Shown here piece by piece: positions 50,912 to 62,646 of a stretch of 64,000 nt of DNA. The stretch comes from Adiantum capillus-veneris. Its lineage: Eukaryota; Streptophyta; Polypodiopsida; Polypodiales; Pteridaceae. The stretch spans positions 20,614,946-20,678,945 of the forward strand of contig CM043969.1 in assembly GCA_014529385.2 (NCBI GenBank), read 5' to 3'. Position 1 is the first letter of the stretch. The number at the start of each line of letters is the position of its first letter. The notes under the pieces are model-generated. The model saw only the letters and a program-made list of their open reading frames with translations. It was not told the origin of the DNA and did not search any database. Position numbers and translations under genes: made by a program.

Positions 50912-52651
50912 ATGTCAAGTTCTTTTCCCGTGTTCTATGCAAGAAGTGGGGAAGATGCGCAAGAGTTTCTTGACAACTTGGAGATGGCACATCTTATATC
51001 CGGGAGAGATGAAGAGGAGGTAAAGCTACGAGCCTTCCTGTTGGTTCTAAAAGCAGAAGCTAAAGCATGGTATGAGACCTTGCAACCCCAAATCAAGTCC
51101 AACTGGGAGAGACTGCGAGCAAGCTTTCTCTCCAAGTTCGGGCAAGGTGATACTTCTGAAGGACTATGGAAATGTCTTATTGGACATAAACAGGTATCAC
51201 TTGAAGACTATCCCTCTTATGAAGCAACCTTTGTCAATCTATGGGGTAGGTGGGAGGCTACATTAGAAAATCATGGTGGTGCACCTAACTTTCTAAAAAA
51301 AGAGAGATTCATGGTTGGCTTGTATCCACTTTTAAAGGCTAAAGTAGAGCTAAAATTCCCATCCACCTTCGAAGAAGCACGTGAGGTAGCCATCATCAAC
51401 TTTAGAAAACTACACTTCCAAGCACATAGAGCAAGGGGTTTGAATGAAGTGAGTGAGAGGGAGTCTTCACAAACCATGGAAGCACCAATTAGGGCCCCTC
51501 TTGCACAATCTTCACAAATAGGAGATAACTCTCAACAAGAGGTTTTACAAAGGCTAACTCAACAGCTTGAGAACCTCACTCTCAATCTAGTACAGGGCCT
51601 ACCTCAACAACGACAACCAAGAGAAGGGAATCACAATCAACGAAGACAAGCTCAAGAGTTGCGATGTTGGAATTGCAATGAAGTGGGCCATGGAATGTAC
51701 AATTGTCCACATCCAAGGCGACTTTCAGGAGACATATATCCCCCTAGACTGCCTCCTCTCACTGTGCAGCAACAACTAGCTCAAGGTCCACAAATCCTTC
51801 ATCGACCACCACCACCAGCAAATATACCTCCCATCCCACATGAGGAGGAAGAAAGAGGAGTCAACATCATCAAGCTAGAAGAGGTAATAGATGAGCATAC
51901 TCTAAACTTTGATGTTATGCCGGCGGAAAAACAGACAAGAGCACATGATAAGGATGAAGACATGAGAAGTGAAGGAACAAATTCAGCTAGAAGGGACAAG
52001 AAGAAGAAGTCAAAGATGGAAGAAGCTAAAAGTAGCAGGAAGAAAAGATCAAGGCGAAGGAAAATTGGTATCAACGACTTCCCATTGGGAAAGGAGCTAG
52101 AGCCCTACAACATCCTGGAGGATTTACATACCCAAAAGCCAAACATTTCATGGCCTCAACTTTTACACCTATCAGCCAAAGTAAGAAGGCAATGGCCAAA
52201 GTTGGTAAGTACAAGAATTCCAAAAAAGAAAGCAAATCTTTCCATTAAGGTTGTGGCCTCAAAGCTACAAAAAGATGTGGAACCCATTGTGGATGCTTAC
52301 ATAAGGGGTAAAAAGGTGTCTAATGTATATGTTGATGGTGGAGCTCAAATGTGTGTGATCACGGAAAAATCAATGAACAGGTTAGGGCTTGAAATTACAA
52401 AGTCATCTAATTGTCAAGCTAGGCTAGCCAACAACTCAAGTGTGAAGTGTTTGGGGATCATTGAAAATGTAAAAGTCTCTGTATGTAACATAGATGCACG
52501 ACTGGATATGTATGTCATGCCAGCTAAGGGGGAGGGCTATCCCATCATCCTAGGGAGGCCTTGGCTCATTGCTGTGAATGCAGATCGAAAATGGGAAAGT
52601 GGTCGTTTGATTCTTAAGAAGGGTCAACCAGTGGTGTATGATTGGCGATAA
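50912..52651 (+). CDS. Gypsy Gag-protease open frame
   Basis: 579 codons, open throughout. Residues 10-180 match the retrotrans_gag pattern (AEAKAWYETLQPQIKSNWER and FPSTFEEAREVA). A CCHC zinc knuckle, CWNCNEVGHGMYNC, is at residues 252-265 (51,665-51,706). A Lys/Arg/Glu-rich linker follows. The protease has VYVDGGAQMCVI with Asp at residue 475 and the IILGRPWL flap region. The catalytic triplet is D-G-G, not the usual D-(S/T)-G, so activity is doubtful or the variant is lineage-specific. ATG 50,912 is the first start after ORF B. Confidence 0.85.
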   Translation: MSSSFPVFYARSGEDAQEFLDNLEMAHLISGRDEEEVKLRAFLLVLKAEAKAWYETLQPQIKSNWERLRASFLSKFGQGDTSEGLWKCLIGHKQVSLEDYPSYEATFVNLWGRWEATLENHGGAPNFLKKERFMVGLYPLLKAKVELKFPSTFEEAREVAIINFRKLHFQAHRARGLNEVSERESSQTMEAPIRAPLAQSSQIGDNSQQEVLQRLTQQLENLTLNLVQGLPQQRQPREGNHNQRRQAQELRCWNCNEVGHGMYNCPHPRRLSGDIYPPRLPPLTVQQQLAQGPQILHRPPPPANIPPIPHEEEERGVNIIKLEEVIDEHTLNFDVMPAEKQTRAHDKDEDMRSEGTNSARRDKKKKSKMEEAKSSRKKRSRRRKIGINDFPLGKELEPYNILEDLHTQKPNISWPQLLHLSAKVRRQWPKLVSTRIPKKKANLSIKVVASKLQKDVEPIVDAYIRGKKVSNVYVDGGAQMCVITEKSMNRLGLEITKSSNCQARLANNSSVKCLGIIENVKVSVCNIDARLDMYVMPAKGEGYPIILGRPWLIAVNADRKWESGRLILKKGQPVVYDWR

Positions 52652-53916
52652 GCAAAGCAACTAGATATCAACTATGAAACCACGAAGGATGAAGAGAGCG
52701 AGGAGGAGAGTCCTTACTCAAGTGATGAGGAAGCATCAACTAGTGAAGAGGAGTCTTCTTTGGAGGTAATGGGAATTGTATTTAATGCCAACACCCAAGA
52801 TGTTTCTGTAGAAGAAAAGCCAACAGACAATCACACATGAGGGAATGAAAGATGCCACCACCTTGAAGAAGGATTTGAGAAGATGCTTGAAAAAGATCTT
52901 ACTTGTGAGGAGAAGAGGTCCTACATCAATATGTTAAGGAGGTATCCCAATTTGTTTATCACTGACTACTCACAAATAAGAGGTATAGATGTAATAGAGC
53001 ATCGAATTGAATTGAAACCAAGGACCAAACCCATGGCTCAAAAGTTAAGGCGACTAGGATCTTTGCAACAAAAGGCCCTCCTACAAGAAGTGAATCGACT
53101 CTTGAAGGCTGGCTTCATCTATCCAGTATCCAACTCCGAATGGGTATCACCTATTGTAGTCACTCCCAAGAAGAATGGTAAGTGGAGGGTCTGCGTGGAT
53201 TACAAACCCCTCAATGCTGCGACAAAGAGGGACCACTTCCCTCTCCCTTTCCAAGATGAAATTTTGAATGAAGTAGCAGGTCATGAATGCTACACTATGT
53301 GTGATGGGTATTCAGGATATTTTCAAATTAGAATAGCAAAAGAGGACCAACCAAAAACCACCTTCATCACTCCTTGGGGATGTTTTGCATTCAAAGTAAT
53401 GCCTTTTGGGCTCACCAATGCTCCTTCATGAGATTCACAATATTCTTATTTCAGCCATTCTTTGGAAAATCTATAAGAGTCTTTATGGATGATTTCTGTA
53501 TTTATAGTTGTAGATCACCTCACTGCCAAAAGGTTGAAGAGGGGTTTAAGAGGCTCCATCAATTTGGGGAACAACTCAACCTAGAGAAGTGTCATATCGG
53601 TGAATCTCAGGTGGTTTTGCTAGGCCATGTGGTTTCTTCACAAGGAATTCAAGTGGATCCCTCTAAATTAGAGGCCCTTTTGTCATTATCTCCACCAACA
53701 ACAACTAAGGAGCTAATGACCTTCAATCACAAAGTGAGGTACATGTCTCGGTTCATCCATCTCCTAGCAGAAGCCATCGCCCCTTTGCATAGGTTGGCAA
53801 ACCAATCTACATTTGAATGGGGGAGGGAACATGCAAAATGTTTTGAGGAAGTGAAGGGCATTCTTAGCTCTCTCCCAATCCTAATGCCACTAGATCAAAG
53901 GAGACCTACTTTGTAA
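52652..53916 (+). pseudogene. Gypsy reverse transcriptase and partial RNase H
   Basis: After the TAA at 52,649-52,651 and TGA 52,838 an acidic linker leads to the RT: GFIYPVSNSEWVSPIVVTPK, VCVDYKPLNAATKRDHFPLP, DGYSGYFQI and FGLTNAPS. A frameshift near 53,430 moves to the frame with the catalytic FMDD box (53,482-53,493), VVLLGHVVS and the RNase H entry FEWGREHAKCFEEVK. The sequence stops there. Confidence 0.85.
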
Positions 53917-53929
53917 CCGATCATGAAAT

Positions 53930-54216
53930 TTGAATTTTGGCAGCACCGGTTATCCATAATCATCTTGAATTTGTGACTTTGTGTAGGAAAACAGATCTTG
54001 ATTATGTGTTGAGCTATTTGTAAACGATGGCATCTCCAAATCCAAACCTCAAAGAACTCAAAGCAAAATCTTAAGAAATACTTTGCATCTGGACGCACCG
54101 CATACACCTCATTGTTATCTTCTACCATCCACATGTACTTGGTCCAGGTTGGCCTTGATTGAAGCTCAAATGTTGCAAGAAGTACACCCGCTAAATCCAA
54201 GATAAGCGTTCTTTTT
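53930..54216 (-). pseudogene. FCP1-like HAD relic (copy 2, N-terminal half)
   Basis: After a candidate AG acceptor at about 54,217, the minus strand encodes RTLILDLAGVLLATF (motif I position, D-L-A instead of D-x-D), then VRPDAKYFLRFCFEFFEVWI, which is close to copy 1 (VRPDAEVFLNFCFRWFKVWI). The C-terminal half is lost at the junction with the truncated gypsy element. Similarity to copy 1 is clearly above 40% over this block. Confidence 0.6.
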
Positions 54217-54878
54217 TCCTGTTTGAAAGATGTTGGTAAATAATGAAACCATTGCTCTTGGTTTGAATGTGATATTTGATGTAATATGAAAGGGAGCTAC
54301 TGTATTTTGTGATAATCTTTAAATAGCAAAACATTTTTTCTTAGAAGCCCTGAAATGATTAAAAAAAAAAGTTAATATAGAGATCTTAAGTGTGTTGAAG
54401 ACCTTAGGACATAGGGTGCTAATTTGTGGTTACACTTAGTAAATCCTATGCAAGAACACATGCCAAACTATGACCCTATGGACTTAGATTCATAGGGTGT
54501 TGAGACCATAAAGTGAAATTTCCCCAAGGTTATAGAGCAAGATTTGACCTTATGAGCATGTAGATTGTCCTTGATGGCACTGTGAACTCAAATTTCAAAG
54601 CAAACAACTATAAAAGCTTTTAAAAACAAGAGCATTTGGCACATGAAACTCAGAAGATACTTATAGTATTGAAAGACAATTTAAAAAACTATTAATCATC
54701 TACATCTTCATATATCTTGAAACCCTTAGCACTCTAACAAAGTCTCTGAGTACATAAAGATATTTGTAAATGACAAAATGTTACAAAACATTGCTCCATC
54801 ACTTCTTGATATAGGGCTATTTGAGATCATACTGAATTTTTAGATGCTTTATATAATTCCTAGCTTCATGTACTTTGA

Positions 54879-56228
54879 TCACAGGCTCCTTGATCCCAAT
54901 TTTTGGGCAAGCATGATTGCTTCTGCATCTTTCAAGGCTGATAATGATTTGATATTCTTTAAGATCCTTACTTTTTCTCGATCACGTGCTGAAAGTCTCT
55001 TGTCTTGACTTCGAGTGGACATTCCACTAGTGCTAGATGTTGTAACTTTCTCATCGTCGTGAAGAGGATGAGAAACTTCTGGTAGCCTTCTCGTGGAGTA
55101 GGTTTTTCCTAGAAAAAATAGATTTCTCTCCTCCCACTCTGCAACAACCTTGTGTATACGGTTATAAAGCTCATGACCTTGATCAATGGGTGGTTGTCCA
55201 TATAAACGAGACCCTGTAATAACTGTGCGAATGTCATTAACATGATTGAGAGCTTTGATATATGGTAGCACCTCCCCAAGGAGGATATTATTCTCCTCAT
55301 TACATCAACATTAAATGATGGTGGAAAATTACAATTCAATGTAGGATTCACACATCCCTTTAATGGTTCATCATCTACAAGAAGCAATCTTCTTGCATCA
55401 AGCCCAAATTTTGATGACGCAATAGCCAACGGTTTGAAAAGTGCTTCTACTCCTGGATTATCTACGCGAGTGATCCTTGATTCTACGCATGGTTGACATT
55501 GGCTTTGCCCCCAGATCATAAAGAATGGAAATTTTTCTTTAGCTTCCTTTTCTAAAATCTTGATGATGTCCACAACATGCATGTCATTAGCAGCTAACCA
55601 TATCCCTACATTGAAATTGCTAAGTAGAGCCTTTACAAACTCAATGCATCCTGGACGAAGAACAATATGCTCATGTCCAAACTTTAAGCTCTTCATTTTC
55701 TTGGACTTTTGCCAGCATCTCCTCAGGAACAATCCACACAAGCTCACTATTATAGTCAGCATTGGTTTGTTGGTGGATGGAAGGTCCGACTCACCATGCA
55801 CTTTGATTTCCAAATCCTGGGGTGCTAAAATATTTGTGTTGGATATATTCTCCTTTTGGCGTTGCACATGTTCTGGAACTTCCATTGCCTTCTACTTCCA
55901 TTGTGGTGTCATGCAATCCAATTCCCAACTCTTGGGCTACTAGAATATTTTCATTGGATTCTTCTTCTTCCCTTACACATGTTCTGGAACTTTCACTGTC
56001 TTCTTCCATTGGATTACTCTTTAAATTTATCTCTAGTCGTTGTAGCAGTTGACCTTCAAACAGTTGTAGATTCTTGTCATCTTCGTCAGAAACTCTTTGG
56101 TTGACATGGAGATTGATAGAATCTTTCTCGGTGGGGTCAATGGCATTAGCATCCTCTATACCAACAATCTGGAGTAAAACTTTGTCAGCGCCAATATCTT
56201 GTTGAAGGACTGCAAGTTTAAAGAACAC
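54879..56228 (-). pseudogene. FCP1-like HAD relic (copy 3)
   Basis: In minus orientation an acidic region (56,228-55,800) precedes the HAD domain: LTIIVSLCGLFLRR at motif I (both Asp lost), LRPGCIEFVKALLSNFNVGI, FFMIWGQSQC, and LLLVDDEPLKGCVNP with the motif-IV-like acidic pair, then NFPPSFN. A C-terminal helical region with VLPYIKALNHVNDIR (frame change near 55,290) and a Lys/Arg-rich tail end at 54,879. Frame changes also occur near 55,840. The order is that of plant FCP1-like HAD proteins. The acidic region contains an internal repeat of about 85 bp. Confidence 0.65.
55790..56000 (-). repeat. Internal duplication in the acidic region of HAD copy 3
   Basis: On the minus strand GTTCCAGAACATGTG followed by about 70 similar bases ending GGAAAT(C/T) and GCATG occurs twice, about 105 bp apart. 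At the protein level NENILVAQELGI corresponds to NTNILAPQDLEI. Confidence 0.65.
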
Positions 56229-56960
56229 CTAATTTTAGATTCCAAAGTATCTACATTTTGATAACTCTTTTTTGTCACACTCTTAGAAAAAACTAATCGC
56301 AAATAGAAAATTTACTAACTGACAACACATCTACAATAAATTTATTTTTATGCTCCTTATTGTCTAGAGATTCCTAATCTTTATCTAGCTACATTAGTTC
56401 TTTGTCCATGATGGTGGTGCCTAGAAGTATACTTGGAGAAACATTTATGCCTTTAAGCTCTAGAGCACAAGTCTCATTTTCTATTGCCATGATCTTCTTG
56501 CATTGGATGATTTCCTTGACTAAGTTTCTTATGGCCTTCAGGCCATACGGTTCTCTTTGTAGATATCTCTATGACTTTAAGATAATCCAAAATATGTCTC
56601 TTTATGGCCTCAAGGCCATAGGGTTAGGATTTTTGGGAGGTCTCAACATATAAATAGATATATGGCTTCAAAGCCATATGGTAATTTATTTATGTGTCAC
56701 CCTATAAGGCCATGGGTTGTCATAGGGCCACAAGATGCCCTCTATGAGCACTAGTAAGAAACCATATGTGCTTTATGTTGGCACCCTATGACCCGAGGAC
56801 CACAAGGTCTGCCTAAAATGCTAGTAGGAAACCCTTTATGCTACATGTTGTCACTCTATGGCCTTTGGACTGATAGGTGCCCTCTGTGCTAGTAACAAAT
56901 CCTCTATGCTCTATGTTTGCACCCTATGGACCTAGGTCCACAAGGTACCCTCTATGATAG
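55888..56960. repeat. Tandem duplication, first copy of the shared 1,073 bp
   Basis: This stretch is repeated at 58,553-59,625 with about 98% identity by eye. The offset is a constant 2,665 bp at both ends, so the duplicated unit is probably 55,888-58,552 in head-to-tail arrangement. It includes the N-terminal acidic part of HAD copy 3 and array DNA. Confidence 0.9.
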
Positions 56961-58500
56961 TAAGAAATCCTCTATTCTCTATGTTTTCCTCCTATGGACC
57001 TAGGGACACAAGGTACCCTCTATGCTAGTAAGAAATCCTCTATGCACAATATTGAAACCCTACTATGGCCCCAAGGCCATATGATGTCCTCTATGCTAGT
57101 AAGAAAAACCCTCTACGCTCTATGTTGGCACCCTATGGAGACTTGAGGGCCACAAGGTACCCTTTATAATGCTACTAAGAAACCTTGTATGCTCTAGGGG
57201 AGCACCAAATAGCCCCTAGGCCAAAAGGTTCCCTCTATGCTAGAAAGAAAACCTCTACAGTCTACATTGGCAACCTACAGCCCTCGGGCCATAGGGTGCA
57301 TCAAATGGCTCCTAGGCCACATGGTGCCCTCTATGCTAGAAAGGAAACCTCTATGCTCTACATTAACACTCTATGCCCCCAAGGCCATAGGGTGCCCCTT
57401 ATGCCTAGTATGAAACCATTCAAACTCTATATTAGCATCTAAAGACCGTAGGCCACAAGGTGAGCTCTATGTTAGTAAGAAACCATCTAAACTCTATGTT
57501 GGTAACCTATGGCCCAAAGGCCATAGGATAGCCAAGGAACCCTTTGGGAGCATTCTCCACAAAGACCACCTTGTGGCCCCATCGTGATTTAGTGGCCTAG
57601 GTGCCCTTCTTAAGAATCTTTTATTTTTGTATCATATGGCCCCAGGAAAGTAAGCTATCCTCTATGCTATCAAAAAACCGTTTATGCTCTTTGTTGGAAT
57701 CATATGGCCCCAAGGACATAGGGTGCTCTCTATGCTAGCAAGAAACCCTCCATGCTATATGTTTGCAGCCTATGGCACCAAGGACACAGGGTGTCCTCCA
57801 TGATAGTAAGAAACCCTCTATGCTCTAAGTTTACACCCCATTTGACTATGTTGACACCCTATGGCCCCCCTGGGGCCATAGGGTGCTCCCTAGGGTCACA
57901 AGGTGCCCTTCAACTTAGGAAGAGACCCTTTATGCCCTAAATTGGTACTCTTTGGCCTCAGGGTCATAGGGTGCCTTCTATGCTAGTAGGATACATTATA
58001 TGGTCTACGTTTCCACTCTATTGTGTAGGGCTAAAAGATTTGCTCTATGAAGAAACCATGTATACTATATGTTGGCAGTGTATGTCCCTAGGGATAGAAG
58101 GAAACCCTAGGGATATAGGGTGTCCTCTATGCTACTATCATATGGTCCAAGGGCCAGATAGTGACCAAGGTATCATGTGTGTGCGAATTCTCTACTATAT
58201 ATACAAAAACCACTTTATGGAACTATGGCTTCCCAAGGGCAACAAGGTGCTAATGAAAAGCCCTCTATGCTCTATGTTGGCACCCTATGGCCCCAAGGCC
58301 ATAGGCGGTCTTTATGCTAGTAAAATTCCCTCTATGCATTATGTTTACGTGTATACTTATAAGAAGCCATTTATGCACTATGTTGGCGTCTTATGACCCT
58401 AGATCCAAAAGATGTCCTCTATGGTAAAAGAGAAATTGTACATGGGATATGATGGCATCCTATGGTCCTAGGGCCATAGGGTGTCCTCTATGCTAGCAAA
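56510..58500. repeat. Palindromic array (block 4)
   Basis: Units of about 70-85 bp: CCTCTATGCTAGTAAGAAAC, then CCTCTATGCTCTATGTTGGC and ACCCTATGGCCCCAAGGCCA. This is the reverse-oriented counterpart of block 2 (TTCTTACTAGCATAGAGG there). No gene. Confidence 0.9.
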
Positions 58501-58536
58501 ATGTGTAAGTTAATACTCCGAAATTGAAAGAGCTTT

Positions 58537-58893
58537 TCAAAAAAAAAAAAAACCTTCTACTTCCATTGTGGTGTCATGCAATCGAATTCCCAATTCTTGG
58601 CCTACTAGAATATTTTCATTGGATTCTTCTTCTTCCCTTGCACATGTTGTGGAACTTTCACTGTCTTCTTCCATTGGATTACTCTTTAAATTTATCTCCA
58701 ATCGTTGTAGCAGTTGACCTTCAAAGACTTGTAGATTCTTGTCATCTTCGTCAGAAACTCTTTGGTTGACATGGAGATTGATAGAATCTTTCTCAGTAGG
58801 GTCAATGGCATTAGCATCCTCTATACCAACAATCTGGAGTAAAACTTTGTCAGCGCCAATATCTTGTTGAAGGACTGCAAGTTTAAAGAACAC
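58537..58893 (-). pseudogene. Duplicated N-terminal fragment of HAD copy 3
   Basis: The acidic region of copy 3 appears again, with a few substitutions, and is cut at 58,553 beside a 15-bp A-run. It lacks the HAD domain, so it cannot encode the full protein. Confidence 0.8.
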
Positions 58894-59625
58894 CTAATTT
58901 TAGATTCCAAAGTATCTACATTTTGATAACTCTTTTTTGTCACACTCTTAGAAAAAACTAATCGCAAATAGAAAATTTACTAACTGACAACACATCTACA
59001 ATGAATTTATTTTTATGCTCCTTATTGTCTAGAGATTCCTAATCTTTATCTAGCTACATTAGTTCTTTGTCCATGATGGTGGTGCCTAGAAGTATACTTG
59101 GAGAAACATTTATGCCTTTAAGCTCTAGAGCACAAGTCTCATTTTCTATTGCCATGATCTTCTTGCATTGGATGGTTTCCTTGACTAAGTTTCTTATGGC
59201 CTTCAGGCCATACGGTACTCTTTGTAGATATCTCTATGACTTTAAGATAATCCAAAATATGTCTCTTTATGGCCTCAAGGCCATAGGGTTAGGATTTTTG
59301 GGAGGTCTCAACATATAAATAGATATATGGCTTCAAAGCCATATGGTAATTTATTTATGTGTCACCCTATAAGGCCATGGGTTTTCATAGGGCCACAAGA
59401 TGCCCTCTATGAGCATTAGTAAGAAACCATATATGCTTTATGTTGGCACCCTATGACCCAGGACCACAAGGTCTGCCTCAAATGCTAGTAGGAAACCCTT
59501 TATGCTACATGTTGTCACTCTATGGCCTTTGGACTGATAGGGTGCCCTCTGTGCTAGTAACAAATCCTCTATGCTCTATGTTTGCACCCTATGGACCCAG
59601 GTCCACAAGGTACCCTCTATGATAG
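58553..59625. repeat. Tandem duplication, second copy, interrupted by an LTR
   Basis: Matches 55,888-56,960. It stops exactly after GATAG at 59,625, where the LTR begins. At the equivalent place in copy one, GATAG continues as TAAGAAATCC. Confidence 0.9.
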
Positions 59626-60223
59626 TGTAAGGTCTCTACTTTCAAATTGCACACAAGTTCTATTACGCATTTGTATTTTTTTGAACCATCACTCCTTATT
59701 TAAGATATTCGAGTTCAAATTATGAATCGTAGGTTGAGAAAACCTAGAAATTAAAATTTACGCTACAAAATTCTGACATGTTTAGCTATATGAATCACTA
59801 ACTAACTTATTGCAAGACTTTTTTACTGATTGTAGAATTTTCTTTTACTACTGTAAAGTTAATATAAAACTGTAAAGTTTAACTTAAAAATGTAAAGTAA
59901 ATTATCATTAAGGAAATAAATAAAATAATTATAAAGACAAAAGAATACACAGGGATGACAAATGAAGGCACATGGATCACATAGGAGGGGACAAAGTGGG
60001 ATACACTGTCACATAAAAAAGGAGAGGCTACTCTTGACTAATCTTAATGAGGGGGGGCTTGTGTGGCCTTATCTTTTGATGATAATGACAAAGTGGCCAA
60101 GCTCGTGGGTACCACATGGGTACCAAAAACGCGGGTATGATTTTTGGGGAGAAAAAAAAAATTAAAAAAAATTTAAAAAATATTTTTTTTTGGAAAAAAA
60201 AAGTTGGACGTTTTCTTTTCTGC

Positions 60224-60231
60224 TATAAATA
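60224..60231 (+). promoter_or_regulatory. TATA box of the 5' LTR
   Basis: TGCTATAAATAGAGCATCC, with transcription expected about 30 bp downstream. It is preceded by a long A/T-rich stretch (60,150-60,200). Confidence 0.7.
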
Positions 60232-60374
60232 GAGCATCCATGCTCACACTTTAGACATAGAGATTGCCTCTATAGCGCTCACGAAGTGCTGCCATTCTCT
60301 TAGAGAGAAGGCGTCCACAAACCACTAAGAGAGCAAAAACTCTAGTGGACTAATAACTGCGTATTAATTGAGCA

Positions 60375-60805
60375 TTCAATTAGTTTTAAGAAGGATATAC
60401 TCTAATCTCTCTAATAGATTAGTAAGATTCAATTAGTTATGTGTGTGTGTGCTATCCATTACTCTAATCTCTAATGGAGTAGTAAGATTCAATTAGCTAT
60501 GTGTGTGTGTGTGTGCTATCTCTTACTCTAATCTCTCTAATAGATTAGTAAGATTCAATTAGTTATGTGTGTGTGTGTACTATCTATTACTCTAATCTCT
60601 AATAGATTAGTAAGATTCAATTAGTTATGTGTGTGTGTGTTATCTTTTACTCTAATCTCTCTAATAGATTGGTGAGATTCAATTAGCTTTAGAAAAGTAT
60701 GTGTGTGTGTTCTCTTTTACTCTAATCTTTCTAATGGATAGTAAGATTCAATTAACTTTAGAAAAGATGTGTGTGTATGTTTTCTCTTACTCTAATCTCT
60801 CTAAG
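60375..60805 (+). repeat. 66-72-bp tandem repeat with GT runs in the LTR
   Basis: Six units of TACTCTAATCTCTCTAATAG, then TTAGTAAGATTCAATTAG and a (TG)n run of variable length, in the region expected to be the 5' untranslated leader of the element's RNA. Confidence 0.9.
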
Positions 60806-61258
60806 TATACCTACTCTCTCTAGTTAGTACATCTTCACTATTAACTTATATATTGTTAATTGAAAGTTAATACATAAGAGAACTCATCCTATTCTTATTA
60901 TACATGATGAAATTCTCATTCACCAATGTTATTGTCAATTAGGTTAAATAGAATTTTGAATAATACTAAAAATTGATTTAGTTGAAGTATAGAATTGAAG
61001 TTAGAATTGGATTAGAAATGTCATGCATAAAAGTAATGCATTCCTAAACTTTCACTCGTAATTTACACACTTAATTTTTTATTAATTAAGATTAGAAAAT
61101 ATTTGATGTATAGAAATTAGAGGTAGAACAACAACACTAAGTGTGAATCCGAGTTGGCGAGGGATCAAATTACAGACTCTCTTTGAAAACAAGGAGATTA
61201 CTAGGGAAATTGACCAATTTAAAGTTCTAAGTGTATAACATAAGTGTAGTACAAAAAA

Positions 61259-61381
61259 ATGGCTCGAAAGCGTGCTCGAACACAAGGCGCTAATGATCAT
61301 GAAGCTGGTACAAGTGACGGTGGAATCCCTGCAGAAAATGCTATGTCTCCACCAATCAGACCAATCGGAGCTATGGTACAG
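61259..61381 (+). CDS. Gag exon 1, located inside the LTR
   Basis: ATG 61,259 follows an A-run and opens 41 codons (MARKRARTQGANDHEAG at the start, IRPIGAMVQ at the end), basic at the N-terminus. The last codon CAG is followed by the donor GTTAGT. It joins in phase 0 to exon 2 at 63,276, whose reading frame starts without its own ATG near the acceptor. Basic N-termini followed by a flexible Gly/Pro-rich segment are usual in plant gypsy Gag. The splice is inferred. Confidence 0.6.
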
Positions 61382-62465
61382 GTTAGTATTGCAGTTTCAA
61401 GTTATGCATCATTGCATATGCGAGACCATAGGAATATATTATTTACCTTATGAAAAGAAAACACGGACCGAAACCACGGGGCTTAACCCCAAGAAACTCG
61501 TCATATGTTTGACAAGTAGGAAAGATTGTCTGGTTAAACTGGTTGCTATAGGAAAGAATGTTTGTCCAAAACCTTCGGTATGGTTTTTCCCAAGTCTCTC
61601 TACTTATTAGCGCTGGTGTTATGTGGCAGTTGCCGAGGCGTGAGATGACGCCCACGATGACACCACTAATGCTGTGGTGGGAGTACACCCAGATTAGCCC
61701 AGTTGGATACTACAGTTTTGTTTTGCTGTGGCGTGAGGATGACGCCCAGATTGACACCGTTGTTGCTGTGAGGGGAGTACGTCCAGATTAGCACAATGAA
61801 TACTTGTCGAGCGGTATGGGACGCTTAGAGGACAAGGGTTTTTATAAATAATGTATATACCGATCGGACATAATAGTGCCAGTAGAGATTCTTGAGTGAA
61901 CCTAATCCAAGGGTTGTTGGTTTAAAATTGGACGACTTCTTGTTTGACTATTGTTTGTAATACTGTTTGAAGGGCTGTTTTAACGAATCAGTATCATAAA
62001 TAAAGTAAAGGAACATGTATGTTTAAATAGTGTGGTAGTAATTAGATAACAAAGAAGGGTGAGTGTGGCGTGGAAAGTGGGAGAATGATACCCCGACGGT
62101 ATCATTCTATGGTCGGGTGGACTCGATGAGTCGGGTAACTTTCAAACGCTAGAATTTTTTTTTATTAGTCATAAATCTTAAAAGAGACAAACCTTGGCAG
62201 CTGTGCTTCTGAAACATGGGGAAAAAAGCGCACAGGTTGGTCACTCTAAGATTTATACTTTTAGGTATAATTGATTATAGATAGTTTTTAGATAGGGTTA
62301 TGGTGGTCACGCTCCGCCATAGCGAGATAGGACCAATCCTTCACTAACGGTTCATGCCCGTGGCTACGTATTAGCTAAGGCAATGTCCGTTGGTTTTTCT
62401 TTCTCAGAATTGGAGACCTATCAAAGGTACTCCTCTCCTCTCAAAAAGGGGCAGGGACCTCACAC

Positions 62466-62477
62466 TGGTATCAGAGC
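62466..62477 (+). promoter_or_regulatory. Primer-binding site, initiator tRNA-Met type
   Basis: TGGTATCAGAGC is the standard plant iMet primer-binding site, complementary to the tRNA 3' end. It begins one base after the LTR end CACA. Confidence 0.9.
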
Positions 62478-62646
62478 TTAGGTTAAAGCTTGGGGAGATT
62501 TTTAGATTGATGTTTGGATATTGAAGGATGCGAATGTTTGAAATAATAGAAGAACCTAGAAAAATTGTTTTGAGTTTTTATATGGTATTGAAGACTGAAC
62601 TTTCCTGGTACAGGAAAATGTTCATTTAGCTTACCAGAAATTCCAG

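Larger units (their letters stand above)
50912..53916 (+). mobile_element. Gypsy gag-protease-RT region, 3'-truncated
   Basis: Canonical order gag, CCHC, protease, RT, start of RNase H, then an abrupt end near 53,910 at the border with a minus-strand HAD relic. Integrase and 3' LTR are missing. Breaks: TAA 52,649, TGA 52,838 and a frameshift near 53,430. Confidence 0.88.
59626..62464 (+). mobile_element. 5' LTR (2.84 kb) of a gypsy element
   Basis: It begins TGTAAGGTCTCTAC and ends GCAGGGACCTCACA. The first 14 bases match the reverse complement of the last 14 at 11 positions, a terminal inverted repeat as in LTRs. The left edge is fixed independently by the tandem duplication it interrupts. 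It holds a TATA box at 60,224, a 66-72 bp tandem repeat and a coding exon. A primer-binding site lies one base after its end. Length is well above that of most plant LTRs. Confidence 0.85.
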
